Assembly: GCA_902384585.1 (NCBI GenBank)
Contig: CABMCJ010000001.1
Location: 64,671-128,670, forward strand
Direction of reading: 5' to 3'
From: Candidatus Anstonella stagnisolia
GTDB taxonomy: Archaea > Micrarchaeota > Micrarchaeia > Anstonellales > Anstonellaceae
DNA length: 64,000 nucleotides
The notes under the pieces are model-generated. The model worked only from the letters and a program-made list of their open reading frames with translations. It was not told the DNA's origin and did no database searches. This document shows, one piece after another, positions 35,299 through 44,800 of the stretch; position 1 is the first letter of the stretch; each line of letters starts with the position of its first letter. Both the position numbers and the translations under genes were made by a program.

Positions 35299-35943
35299 CT
35301 AAATTAATTTTGCGCTTTTTATGTGCGCGGCTCCACTTGTCCCTTTCCATTCTTTTTCCCATGCCCCTACTTCCACCCTTTTTCCAAAAAAAGGCGCATT
35401 CGCAACAAAAGTTTCCCCTTCCCCGCCTTCGAATACAGGGGAAGCGCTCGGGCTTTTCCTTTTCATTTCCGCAGAAAAAGAGGCATCAAATTTCCTTCCC
35501 AGCATGCTCTCATCCAGCCCGTCCGCTGCCAATGCAACAACGTAAATTTCAAAATATCCCTGGAGCTCCTGCAGCATCAATTCTTTATTTTTTCTCCAAA
35601 TAGGGGAAAAAGAGCGCACCCCAAGTTCCTCGCATATCCTGTCAATGCGCTGCTTCTGGTATTCGCTTTCTATCGCACCCGTAGCGACCGCATCCACATT
35701 TAGCTTTGAAAGAGCGGATTTCAAGTCCGCAAGCTCATCATCATTGCTCGTTTTTACCTCAATGTGCGGCAAGTTCATTGCCTTCGCAAGCATTTTGCAA
35801 TATTCAACGTTTGGATGGTGGAACATCATGCTCCCTTCGCCGGAGTGCATGCTCACAAGCACAACATCCCACCCCGAATACAGGCAGCAAAACGCAGCAA
35901 GCGTGCTGTCCTTTCCGCCGGAAAACAAAACTGCGACTTTCAT
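35299..35943 (-). CDS. dph6: Diphthine-ammonia ligase
   Basis: This ATP-pyrophosphatase completes diphthamide formation on elongation factor 2, amidating diphthine. The 214-residue protein starts with the PP-loop LFSGGKDSTLAAF, then shows AVATGAIESEYQKQRIDRI, FSPIWRK and the C-terminal EGGEGETFV segment, all characteristic of the MJ0570/DPH6 group. Length is normal for archaeal members. The open frame extends to 36012, but this upstream part covers a repeat, so the ATG at 35943 is the start. Confidence 0.93.
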   Translation of the reverse strand: MKVAVLFSGGKDSTLAAFCCLYSGWDVVLVSMHSGEGSMMFHHPNVEYCKMLAKAMNLPHIEVKTSNDDELADLKSALSKLNVDAVATGAIESEYQKQRIDRICEELGVRSFSPIWRKNKELMLQELQGYFEIYVVALAADGLDESMLGRKFDASFSAEMKRKSPSASPVFEGGEGETFVANAPFFGKRVEVGAWEKEWKGTSGAAHIKSAKLI

Positions 35944-35964
35944 AAATATCAACCTAAGCCTAAG

Positions 35965-36026
35965 GGGGGGGGGGAGTTCAGGATTAAACGTAAAACTGAG
36001 AGGGGGGTTCACCCCCCTCGCGGTTT
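35965..36026. repeat. Related GC-hairpin repeat beside tRNA-Ala
   Basis: AGGGGGG-TTCA-CCCCCCTCGCGGTTT (36001-36026) shares the GC stem and the TCGCGGTTT flank with copy 1 of the 65-bp repeat but has a different loop. Upstream, CAGGATTAAAC (35979-35989) is also found at 33671-33681 beside copy 2. A pure G tract of about eleven bases (near 35964-35974) precedes it. It lies five bases from the 3' end of tRNA-Ala. Confidence 0.7.
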
Positions 36027-36031
36027 AGGTA

Positions 36032-36102
36032 TGGACGAGAGGGGATTGAACCCCTGGCCTCGTCGTTGCGAACGACGCGCTCTACCGCTGAGCTACACGC
36101 CC
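36032..36102 (-). tRNA. tRNA-Ala(CGC), with an unusual short T-loop
   Basis: The D-arm GCTC/GAGC, the anticodon stem CGTCG/CGACG and the anticodon CGC are clear on the minus strand. The acceptor GGGCGTG pairs with CTCGTCC with a G3-T70 wobble, the identity element of tRNA-Ala, and one T-T mismatch. The T-stem AGGGG/CCCCT leaves a loop of only six bases (TTCAAT) rather than seven. No CCA is encoded. It is probably functional, but the T-loop deserves a check. Confidence 0.88.
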
Positions 36103-36163
36103 GTCAGAATTAGCATTTTATTTCCTCCTCAAACATTTATAAAACGCATCCTGCAATCTATTC

Positions 36164-37081
36164 ATGTTTTTAAATTCTTATGCACATAATATGCATATGG
36201 AACAGGCAAATCCGCATGCTATGCGGGACCAAAGGAAACTGCTAATCCTGCGTGCGCCAAACTGGCCCCAGCAGCGCAAGCCTCAAGGCAAGCCTGCAAC
36301 CAGGGAGTGTGTGTTCTGCGCACGCAGGGACGAGCCATTGGCGGAACTTCCGGCTTCCCGCCTACTAACCCCAAAATACCCCGGAGTTCCCTCGCACGTG
36401 CTTATTGTCCCGAACAGGCACATCTACTCCATTGCAGAATCCAGCGTGCCCGAAATAGGGGAATTCCTTGAAACGTTCAACCGCTTGCTCTCAATTGACG
36501 GCTCGCTTGTTGCAATAGGCAATTACAAGAAGGCAGCAGGGCAAAACGTGCCTCATGCGCACCATCATATTTACTCCTCCGCGCTCCAATCCCTTCTAAC
36601 CTGCCTAATCTCGCATAAAAACGTGCCCGCAAATCCCTTTGCGCAAGAGATGCTGGAGCTTTCAGGGCTCGGTGCCTCAGCCGATTTCCCAAAACGTGCC
36701 ATATTGCCCCTGCCTTCCAATGAACGCGAAGCCCTTGACCTCATAAAATACGCTTTTGAGATGCTTGAAGGGGCGTTTGCATTTCTCCAGCCAAAAATCG
36801 GCAACCCGGATTTTCCAAATCCAACGGAAGCCGCGCGGATGCGCATGTTCGACCGCATAATAGGTTTTGGCCTGAACTGGTGCATCCGCAAGGGCAATGA
36901 GGGCAACCTGAATTTCGAAGCGCTTCCCCGCGTTGCATTTGAAGGAGTTCCGCAGGCAACCATCAACTTCTTTTTAGGCATGGTGCTCATGCGCAAAGGC
37001 CTGCTTTGCGAAGAAGAAAGGGAATGGGGCAGGCTTGCAGGCGATTTCCACGGGAAAATAAGGCACGAATTCAAAAACTAA
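36164..37081 (+). CDS. HIT-like/galactose-1-phosphate uridylyltransferase-related protein
   Basis: The 305-residue product has a CVFCARR zinc-like pair, SHVLIVPNRHIYSI and NVPHAHHHIYS, the histidine-triad motif of nucleotide hydrolases and transferases (GalT, AP4A phosphorylase-like). The residues after the triad (about 145-305) form a helical extension absent from small HIT proteins. The exact substrate is unknown. Two start regions fit TATA boxes: ATG 36164 about 25 bases after TTTATAAAAC (36136-36145), and ATG 36191 or 36197 after TTTTTAAAT; I give the first. It is convergent with ftsZ. Confidence 0.82.
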   Translation: MFLNSYAHNMHMEQANPHAMRDQRKLLILRAPNWPQQRKPQGKPATRECVFCARRDEPLAELPASRLLTPKYPGVPSHVLIVPNRHIYSIAESSVPEIGEFLETFNRLLSIDGSLVAIGNYKKAAGQNVPHAHHHIYSSALQSLLTCLISHKNVPANPFAQEMLELSGLGASADFPKRAILPLPSNEREALDLIKYAFEMLEGAFAFLQPKIGNPDFPNPTEAARMRMFDRIIGFGLNWCIRKGNEGNLNFEALPRVAFEGVPQATINFFLGMVLMRKGLLCEEEREWGRLAGDFHGKIRHEFKN

Positions 37082-37137
37082 CCAAGGCAAAAGGAAGAAG
37101 AATAAAAAGAAGAAAGAAAAAAGAAGAAGAGAGAACT

Positions 37138-38208
37138 CTAGAAACTGAAGTTCTCCATTTCCATTGCGCGCCCGTAAGACTTTTCAGGCTGCTGCGCAGG
37201 CTCATCGCTCCACTTTAGCTGCGCGCATTGCAATCCTGTTACAATTGCAGTTACGGATATGCTGTCTCCAAGGGACGGGTCAAGCCTTGCGCCCATCTTG
37301 ATGTTTGCCTTGGGGTCGAAGTTCTTCGTAATGCCCTCGCCGATTTCAATTGCCTCTCCGAGCGTGAGTGCGGTGCCGCCGTTTATGTGCAGCAATGCGT
37401 TCTTTGCGCCCTCGTAGCTGATGTCAAGCAGCGGGTGCGAAAGCGAGTTCTTTATTACCTGCTCCACGCGGTCGCCGCCTTTCCCTTCTCCCATTGAGAT
37501 AAGGGATACGCCGCCGTTCTCCATCACGCTTTTTACGTCCGCATAGTCCACGTTCATGAGGGACGGGAAGAGGATGGTGTCGGTAATGCCAGTGACTGCC
37601 TTGCCCGTTATCATGTCCGCAAGCTTGAATGCGTCTGAGATTGGAAGGTTCGGCACGTAGCTTGCAAGCCTGTTGTTGTCTATTACAATTACAGTGTCGC
37701 ACTCTTTCACGAGTTGCTTCAAGCCCGCATCCGCCTTCTTGAGCCTTGCCCTTTCAAGCGAGAACGGGTATGTTACCATTCCCACAACGATTGCGCCCTC
37801 TTCCTTTGCTGCGCGCGCAACTACTGGTGCAGCGCCGGTTCCGGTGCCGCCTCCCATGCCTGCGCACAGGAACACGAGCTGGTTGTTCCCTATTGTCTGC
37901 TTGAGCATGTCCTTGCTTGCTTCTGCGCACTTCTGCCCAACCTCAGGGAAGCCGCCTGCGCCAAGCCCTTTCGTAATCGAAGCACCAATAAGCACTCTCT
38001 TGTGCGCCTGCAATGTCTTAAGGTGCAGCTGGTCCGTGTTAACTGCTACAGTGGTAACGCCTTTCACTCCCATTTTCATTATCCTGTCAACCGTGTTGCA
38101 TCCGCCGCCGCCCACTCCTACGATTGCAATCTGGACGTCCTCGTTTCCCATTATTTCCTTTTCAGGAACAGAATTCGCCGCCGCGCCTTTTATTATATCC
38201 TCGAACAT
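37138..38208 (-). CDS. ftsZ: Cell division GTPase FtsZ (second copy)
   Basis: FtsZ polymerises at midcell to drive division. This 356-residue copy has GVGGGGCNTVDRI, the tubulin signature [13 protein letters not shown], the NNRLASYVPNL segment and the T7 loop NVDYADVKSVM that activates GTP hydrolysis. The C-terminus ends in a short tail with MEMENFSF rather than the bacterial-type peptide. A TTG at 38217 in frame is an alternative start; the ATG at 38208 is preferred. It lies 235 bases downstream of the other ftsZ on the same strand, with a pyrimidine-rich spacer between. Many archaea have two FtsZ forms (FtsZ1 and FtsZ2) with separate jobs; which this is cannot be settled by eye. Confidence 0.96.
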   Translation of the reverse strand: MFEDIIKGAAANSVPEKEIMGNEDVQIAIVGVGGGGCNTVDRIMKMGVKGVTTVAVNTDQLHLKTLQAHKRVLIGASITKGLGAGGFPEVGQKCAEASKDMLKQTIGNNQLVFLCAGMGGGTGTGAAPVVARAAKEEGAIVVGMVTYPFSLERARLKKADAGLKQLVKECDTVIVIDNNRLASYVPNLPISDAFKLADMITGKAVTGITDTILFPSLMNVDYADVKSVMENGGVSLISMGEGKGGDRVEQVIKNSLSHPLLDISYEGAKNALLHINGGTALTLGEAIEIGEGITKNFDPKANIKMGARLDPSLGDSISVTAIVTGLQCAQLKWSDEPAQQPEKSYGRAMEMENFSF

Positions 38209-38442
38209 TTTGCCCAACCCCCGCTTTTTTGTTTTTAGTCATAAGCATTTTTCTTATTTCATGCTCACAAACTTTTTAATCACATATCTTCTGTTTTTGG
38301 TCGCCTGATTTTTCCTTTGCTTTCTTTCCCGCTCCATTCCAGTTCTTTTCCCTCTTTTTGCCCCCTTTCTTTGCTTTTCTTCCCGTCCATGCCCGCTTTC
38401 CCGCCGCTTTCAGAAAATAAAAAAAATAAAAAAGAAAGGAAC

Positions 38443-39507
38443 TTACCCGATTATTTCAATGTCGCTGTAGGATGGCGCCTTCGATGATGAAGGTTCCTCC
38501 TCCCCGGCTCCAAAGATGTTTCCACCCTTGACTCCGGTGACAATTGCAACAATCTCAAGTTTCCCGTCGAAGTTCGGTATGAGCCTTGCGCCCCACTTGA
38601 CGTTTGCCTGCGGGTCCATCTTCTCCGTAATGATTTCTCCCGCCTTGATTGCATCGCCCAGTGTTAGGTCCGCACCGCCCGATATGTGTATGAGCGCGCC
38701 GTTTGCACCCTCATAATCCACGTCAAGCAGCTTGTTCTTGAGCACTCCTTCGGCCGCTCCCCTTACCTTGTCGGTTCCCTTTCCTTCACCGACCGCGATA
38801 AAGCCCAAGCCGCCGCCGCCCATGATTGCGCGGACGTCCGCAAAGTCTATGTTAATCAAGCTGGGTTGGGTAATCGTCCATACCAAGCCGCCGACTGCCT
38901 TCGCTAGGATTTCGTCTGCCACAGCAAAAGCTTCCGTCATTGGAAGGTTCGGAACGAGCTTTACCAGCCTGTTGTTGTCAAGCACAATTACCGAGTCCAC
39001 GATTTTGCGCAATTTTGCGATACCGGCATCCGCGTTCACCCTTCTTGCCCTTTCAAGCGCGAACGGGTAAGTCACCATTGCAACGGTGATTGCTCCCTGC
39101 TCCTTCGCTATTTCGGCAATTACTGGTGCCGCGCCCGTGCCTGTGCCGCCGCCCATGCCTGCGCAAAGGAAAACCAAGTGTGCGCCCTCGAGTTCTTTCT
39201 CAATGAGAGCCCTGTCCACTTCAGCCGCCTTTGTGCCCGTTTCCGGGTAGCCGCCTGCGCCCAGCCCTTTTGTGATGCTTTTTCCGATAAGCACCTTGCG
39301 GGCCTTTTCGTGTATCATGTTCAGGTGCTGCCTGTCGGTATTGACCGCAACCAGTTCACAGCCCTTTACGCCCCAGCGTATAAGCCTGTTTATTGTGTTG
39401 TTGCCTCCTCCTCCTACACCTACTGCCACTATCTTAATCTGGTCTGAGCCGAAAGATTCTGGAGCCGACTCTTGCTCGCCCAGTACTGATTTGACTAAAC
39501 TGTCCAT
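38443..39507 (-). CDS. ftsZ: Cell division GTPase FtsZ (first copy)
   Basis: The 354-residue product has [38 protein letters not shown] and the T7 loop [11 protein letters not shown]. It differs from the downstream copy at the N-terminus ([14 protein letters not shown]) and in its acidic Ser-rich tail ending in SDIEIIG. The promoter is clear: CTATTTAAATC on the minus strand at about 39538-39548 gives a transcription start roughly ten bases before the ATG. The downstream ftsZ copy is probably read from the same region or its own promoter. Confidence 0.96.
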   Translation of the reverse strand: MDSLVKSVLGEQESAPESFGSDQIKIVAVGVGGGGNNTINRLIRWGVKGCELVAVNTDRQHLNMIHEKARKVLIGKSITKGLGAGGYPETGTKAAEVDRALIEKELEGAHLVFLCAGMGGGTGTGAAPVIAEIAKEQGAITVAMVTYPFALERARRVNADAGIAKLRKIVDSVIVLDNNRLVKLVPNLPMTEAFAVADEILAKAVGGLVWTITQPSLINIDFADVRAIMGGGGLGFIAVGEGKGTDKVRGAAEGVLKNKLLDVDYEGANGALIHISGGADLTLGDAIKAGEIITEKMDPQANVKWGARLIPNFDGKLEIVAIVTGVKGGNIFGAGEEEPSSSKAPSYSDIEIIG

Positions 39508-39622
39508 ACTGTCGCCGAACCAATTAAGGAGAATAGATTTAAATAGGTTTTCTTTTGCTTACCTCAGTAAAAATTCCACGGGGTAAATTCTGGCAAAACA
39601 AGATTAAAATTTATTTTCCTAT

Positions 39623-41773
39623 TTATTTTTTCTGCATCCTGTACATCTTTTCTATCTCTGAAACTGTCGTTGTTTCAGCAGGCCCCTTGTCAATGCGCAA
39701 TTCCACCATTCTTGGGAATCTCAGCGCATATCCCTTTGCATCTTCCCCTTTCCCTTTTCCACAAGTGTGCATTGGGGAAAGCGTAATTTCGTCCGCAGTA
39801 ACAGATATAACGTATTTTAATTTTGTCCAGAAGTCAGGCACAAGCTCGCTTTCAAGCTCGTGCGGCTTTTCCTTCACTGTGATTTTTTTCAGCATTTCTT
39901 CAAAATCCCCCATTTCAACCTCTGTAAATCCACTCCCTATCTTCGCAATCGTCTCGAATTTTCCGCTCTCCTCATTGTACACAGCAGTAAGAAGCCCGCC
40001 AAACGCGAATTCGCTCCTCTGCCCTTTTCCAAGGTAATACCCGCATATCACAACGTCAATGCTGTCCGCAAGCGCGCCATAAGAGCGCTTCAATTTTATC
40101 CACGCGAATTTCCGCGCGCCCGCAATGTACGGCTGCTTCAAGTCCTTTGCAATAATGCCCTCAAGCCCTTCTGCAATGCATTTGTTGAAAAATTTCTCAA
40201 GCTCTGCGGCGGTTTTTGCAATTATTCTTTTGGAGGGCACAATTGTTTTATTCCCCTTCAAAATTTTCTCAAGAATATTCCTGCGCTTAGAATATTCCTC
40301 ATAAGTGTATTCCACGCCGTCCGCATACAAAATGTCAAACGCAAAAAGGTGCAATGGAAGCTCTTCGCTCATGCCCTGTATTCCATGTTTTCTCTTTCTC
40401 TGTATTGTTTGCTGGAACGAATAATATTTGTCCTCAGCAGCATTGTACGCAAGCGCCTCTCCCTCAAGTATGAATTCCCTTGCGCCCAATTCTTTTGCAG
40501 CGCTCACAATTTCAGGGAACATGTGCGTCATTCTTTCCTGCTTGCGCGAAAATATTTCCACGCGCTCGCCCTTCCGATGCACCTGCATGCGCAGCCCGTC
40601 GTATTTTCCTTCCACCGCGCATTCCCCTATTTTTTCAATAATCTCTTCCGCAGTGCTCAGCCTTTCCGCAAGCGCAGGGCGCACAGGGGAAAATATTTTC
40701 ATTGAGAATTTCCCCATATCCGTAGGTTTCCCATACACGGCAGCAGCAACCTCCCCGATGTCCGAGCACAGGTTGAATGCGCGCTCGTACTCCTCGCGCA
40801 TTTTCTTTTTCTCCTCTATCGTGAACACAACGTGCAGGAAAAATGAATTTTTGTTTTCCTCGATATTTTCAATCGTGAATTTCACTTCTCCGAATTTGCT
40901 TTTTGCAAAAGCGGAAATATCCAATTTCTTTTTCTTTTTTGCTTTTGGGTTTTCATCAGATCCGGTTTCTTCCTTTGCTTTTGCATTTTCTCCCGTGCTT
41001 TTTTCCTTCGCAGTTTTTTCTCCGGTTTCTTTTTCCGGTTTTTTCTCATTAGAGGCAATTTCAGAAAACTTTTCTGCGTCCTCAGCGCTCAATTTCAATT
41101 CATACGCCGCTTTCTGGAAATCAGTTGCCTTCTCCTCATCCTCTTCCTTCTCCAAAATCGCAAGCTGCAAATTCTGCACTTCAAATTCCCCGTTCACCCT
41201 AAGCACGTCCGCATTCCTCATCACGCGGTTAATCTGGAACTGCACAAGCGAGTCCAGTATTGTGGGTTCCCCAACCCCCAATCTCAGCGTTGCAAGCGCA
41301 AAGCGCACTATATATTTTGCTTCCAGCGGGCTTGCACTGTTCAGAAGCTGGGCAAGCGCCTTTATTTTCATTTGCTGGCTGCCGCTCCCTCCTGTTTTTG
41401 CAATCTTCACAAAGGACGAATACACGCCCTCAAGGCTGAGTTCTTCCTGGGAGAGCGCCATCTGGGATTTTTTGGAAAGCAAAATTTGCGCCGCGCTTCC
41501 CAAATCCCCCTCCTTCTTATAAGTGTCTTCCACTCTCTTCTCGCTCGCGCCGCTGCAAAGCGCAACAGCAGCAATCGCAAAGCGCTCGCCCATTCCCAAG
41601 TCCAAGCCTTCAAACGCCGGCGCAATGCTTCCCTGCACCATGTATGCAATCTGGCGGCACTCCTGCGCGTCTTTTGCGCACGAGAAAAGCGAGGAAAGAA
41701 GCCGTGCCATCCCGAGCCTTCCGGCTGTGTTTTCTATTTTTTCAAACGCATCGGCGAGCACAAGGAATTGCAT
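39623..41773 (-). CDS. lig: ATP-dependent DNA ligase with a charged insertion
   Basis: The enzyme seals DNA nicks. The adenylation lysine is in EGKYDGLRMQVH (motif I), followed by GEALAYN (motif III), LFAFDILYADG, GLEGIIAKDL (motif IV) and WIKLKRSYG (motif V), then an OB fold. The N-terminal DNA-binding domain (FEKIENTAGR to LRLGVGEPTIL) is also present. Between it and RAFNLCSDIGEVA lies a region of over 100 residues, very rich in Lys and Glu (about residues 205-320), that most archaeal ligases lack, so the 716-residue protein is longer than the usual 550-600. The ATG at 41773 is about 25 bases from the shared TATA box at 41795-41802; a TTG two codons upstream is also in frame. Confidence 0.95.
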   Translation of the reverse strand: MQFLVLADAFEKIENTAGRLGMARLLSSLFSCAKDAQECRQIAYMVQGSIAPAFEGLDLGMGERFAIAAVALCSGASEKRVEDTYKKEGDLGSAAQILLSKKSQMALSQEELSLEGVYSSFVKIAKTGGSGSQQMKIKALAQLLNSASPLEAKYIVRFALATLRLGVGEPTILDSLVQFQINRVMRNADVLRVNGEFEVQNLQLAILEKEEDEEKATDFQKAAYELKLSAEDAEKFSEIASNEKKPEKETGEKTAKEKSTGENAKAKEETGSDENPKAKKKKKLDISAFAKSKFGEVKFTIENIEENKNSFFLHVVFTIEEKKKMREEYERAFNLCSDIGEVAAAVYGKPTDMGKFSMKIFSPVRPALAERLSTAEEIIEKIGECAVEGKYDGLRMQVHRKGERVEIFSRKQERMTHMFPEIVSAAKELGAREFILEGEALAYNAAEDKYYSFQQTIQRKRKHGIQGMSEELPLHLFAFDILYADGVEYTYEEYSKRRNILEKILKGNKTIVPSKRIIAKTAAELEKFFNKCIAEGLEGIIAKDLKQPYIAGARKFAWIKLKRSYGALADSIDVVICGYYLGKGQRSEFAFGGLLTAVYNEESGKFETIAKIGSGFTEVEMGDFEEMLKKITVKEKPHELESELVPDFWTKLKYVISVTADEITLSPMHTCGKGKGEDAKGYALRFPRMVELRIDKGPAETTTVSEIEKMYRMQKK

Positions 41774-41794
41774 GCACAAATACCGAAAGCGAAG

Positions 41795-41802
41795 TATTTA
41801 AA
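41795..41802. promoter_or_regulatory. Shared TATA box between ligase and the first giant gene
   Basis: TATTTAAA contains the palindrome TTTAAA and lies 22-25 bases before the ligase ATG on the minus strand and about 33-40 bases before the giant gene start on the plus strand. One element may serve both directions. The second giant gene has the same TATTTAAA at a similar distance. Confidence 0.55.
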
Positions 41803-41834
41803 CCCTTTTCGGCGAATTCGCCAATGGTGAATTA

Positions 41835-44800
41835 TTGATGCGTCCCTTTGGCAAGGGTCAGGGCTCAGTCGAATTTCTGGCAATCCTAGGCGTTGCGCTC
41901 GTGGTGGTAGTGGTAATGACCGTTGCCGCAAACGACAGGCTTGTTGCGCTTGGGAAAGAGCGAACCCTGACAGATGCGGAAAACTCCGTGAACGACCTTG
42001 CGCGCGCCGCAAACAACGTGTACCACCGCGGCTCAGGCTCTTCGCAGAACGTTTACATAACAATACCCTCTGATACAAACCTCTCAAAATCCTACATCGC
42101 AAACCATACGATAAACCTGAACTTGCGCGGCACGGACGTAAGCGCGCGCACCGAGGCGCAGGTGAGCGGCAAGTTCCCCTTCTCAACGGGCGGGACATGG
42201 ATAAAAGTGCAGTCAAAGGGCTCGTACATATCCGTGGGCAACTATTACCTTGACATAAACCGCACCTCGCTTTACTTCAGCATGCAAAACGGCACGAGCG
42301 CGACTTTTCCCCTCACCATATACAATAGGGGAAACAGGTCCATCACAGTAAACATCACTACTGACGCCTCAAAATATTCGGATGCATTCCTGCTTTCGCT
42401 GCAGCCTTCTTCCGGCTTCACGATACCTGCCTTTTCAAGCACCGAAATGGACTTCTCATTCTTCACATATCCTTCCGCAGGGGGCATTTACCCTGCGTTT
42501 GCAACTTTCAGCGCAACCAATGCAACCTCAGGCGAGGCAATAAGCGAGCAGCTGCAGCTCCCGCTCACAATACAGGTAATCCTGCCTGTGCAATACCAGA
42601 ACCTGTCCGGCACCTCGCGCCTCATACTCTCCCCCTCCGAATGGCACGTGCGCCTTCCCCCAGGGAACGGCAGCGACCAGCTCTTTTTCGTAACAACTGA
42701 CGGCACGTACACCGCCCAGGAAATCGACTTTGTTGCATCAACAAGCGGCAATTTCGCAATAAGCGGGCTTGAGCCTTTCTACAACGTGAGCTCCAACGAC
42801 CCGCCAGGGCCGGGCATACGCACGCTCAGCGTGAATTTCTCGGCAACAGGCGCAAACGGGAATTACCTTGGCACGCTCAATGCAACCGCCGACGGCGCGT
42901 ACCGCGCAACCACCATCCTCAATTTCACGATAGACTCAACAGGCCCAAGCGCAGCCAACCTCTCCACAGACACCCAAACGCCCGGGAACAATACCATTGT
43001 GCGCATAAGCCTGAACGCAACCGAACTATTCGGCGGCTATGTTTCAATGTGCCAGTATTCAATCAACAACGGGGCATATGCCAACATGGCCCCGCTGGAC
43101 GGCACCTTCAACGCTTACGTAGAGGGAGCATACGTGGACACTACGCTCACTGCCGACGGGCTCAACAACATAACCGCGCGCTGCAAGGACGACCTGGGCA
43201 ACTGGGGCAACACAACGAACATTTCCATTTACGTGGATTCAAGCGGCCCGATAGTAACAATCACAGGGGTTTCAGCCTCAGTGCAGGATATAACAGTGAA
43301 TGCTACCGCTTCGGAACTTTCCACCGGCAACCTGAACGTGACGTGGTGCAACGCGACTTTCTACAGCAACGACACAGGCATTTCAAACACGACGCTGATG
43401 ACCCCAAGCAGCGGCTCGTACAACTCATCGTACACCACTCTGAATGCGACCATGACGCTTGACTACGGGCTTTACACAATAGGCGTAACCTGCTCGGATT
43501 CGTTTGGCAACACGCGCGCCGCCTCCTATGAGTTCTACCACAACATAAATTCCTGCGGCGTGCTCCTCAACCGCGACAACATCGTGTACCGGCTTGGAAA
43601 CAACGTGAACACGAGCAGCACATACTGCTTCCAGGCAACCGCGGACAACGTGACCTTGGACTGCATGGGAAAAACAATGGCGGGCACAAACGCAAGCGGC
43701 TCGTACGGCTTTTACACTGACCAGACCGGCACCACGATAAAAAACTGCATCATTTCCAATTTCTCGTCTGCAATATATTACAACACTGCAAGCGGCGGGA
43801 GCATACTGAACAATTCCGCAAGCACAACGTTTAGCGGCGGATACGGCATAGTATTGAATGCAGCAACAGGCAATGCAATAACAAACAATATTGCTTCCTC
43901 AAGCAACGGCTCTGCGGTTTACCTTGCAGCCTCTTCCAATGGCAATGCGCTTAGCGGCAACACTGCAAGCGGCACATCAGGCGCTGCAATAACGCTTTCA
44001 GGCTCGTCCTCCAACAACATTACAAACAGCAACGCAACCTCTGCTCTCGGATACGGCATCCTGCTCTCCACGAGCACGGGCAACCAGATAACAGGCACAA
44101 GCGCATACTCGGCTTCAACCAACGCAGTCTACATTACCTCCTCCTCGGACAACAACGGCATCGGAATCTCAGGGGCAACAAACGATTCCGCAATCTACAT
44201 TGACGGCGGCGCAAACAATGCCATAGACTGCCAGGGCGCAAGCATAAGCGGCACCAACACAACTGGCAACTACGGCGTTTACTCCAGCCAGCCGTATACC
44301 CTGGTAAACAACTGCAACATAAGCAACTTCGCAACTGCAATATACCTCCAGAATGCCGCAAACAGCACGATTTCAAACACTTCGGCAAGCTCCACCTACG
44401 GCATCGGCGGCTATGGCATCGACCTTGAGGGCACAAACAATACCCTCATCACGGCAAGCACGGTGAGCGCCTCAGGCGCGGGCACGACCGGCATCCTCCT
44501 CAATTCAGCCAGCACCAAAAACAACGTCTCAGGCAGCAGCATAAGCTCGGCAAACTGGGTTGCGCTCTCCATCATGGCAAGCTCAACCTACAACTCGGTT
44601 TCCTTCTGCAACATAACCGGCAAAACAAGCACCATATACAACGGCACAGTGCACCTGTATTCCTCCGCCCGCAACAACTTTACAAACGTCAACATAACTT
44701 CCACGTCCGGCACGGCATTCTTTGCAAACGGCAGCACTTCAACCTACACCCTAATAGCAAACAGCACGCTTTCCCAGGCAAGCACAGGGTATGTGTTTTA

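Noticed and set aside
38209-38442. Small gene or RNA between the two ftsZ genes
   Set aside because: The spacer is pyrimidine-rich on the plus strand with no convincing ribosome site, reading frame or stable fold; it looks like an intergenic spacer with promoter and terminator elements.
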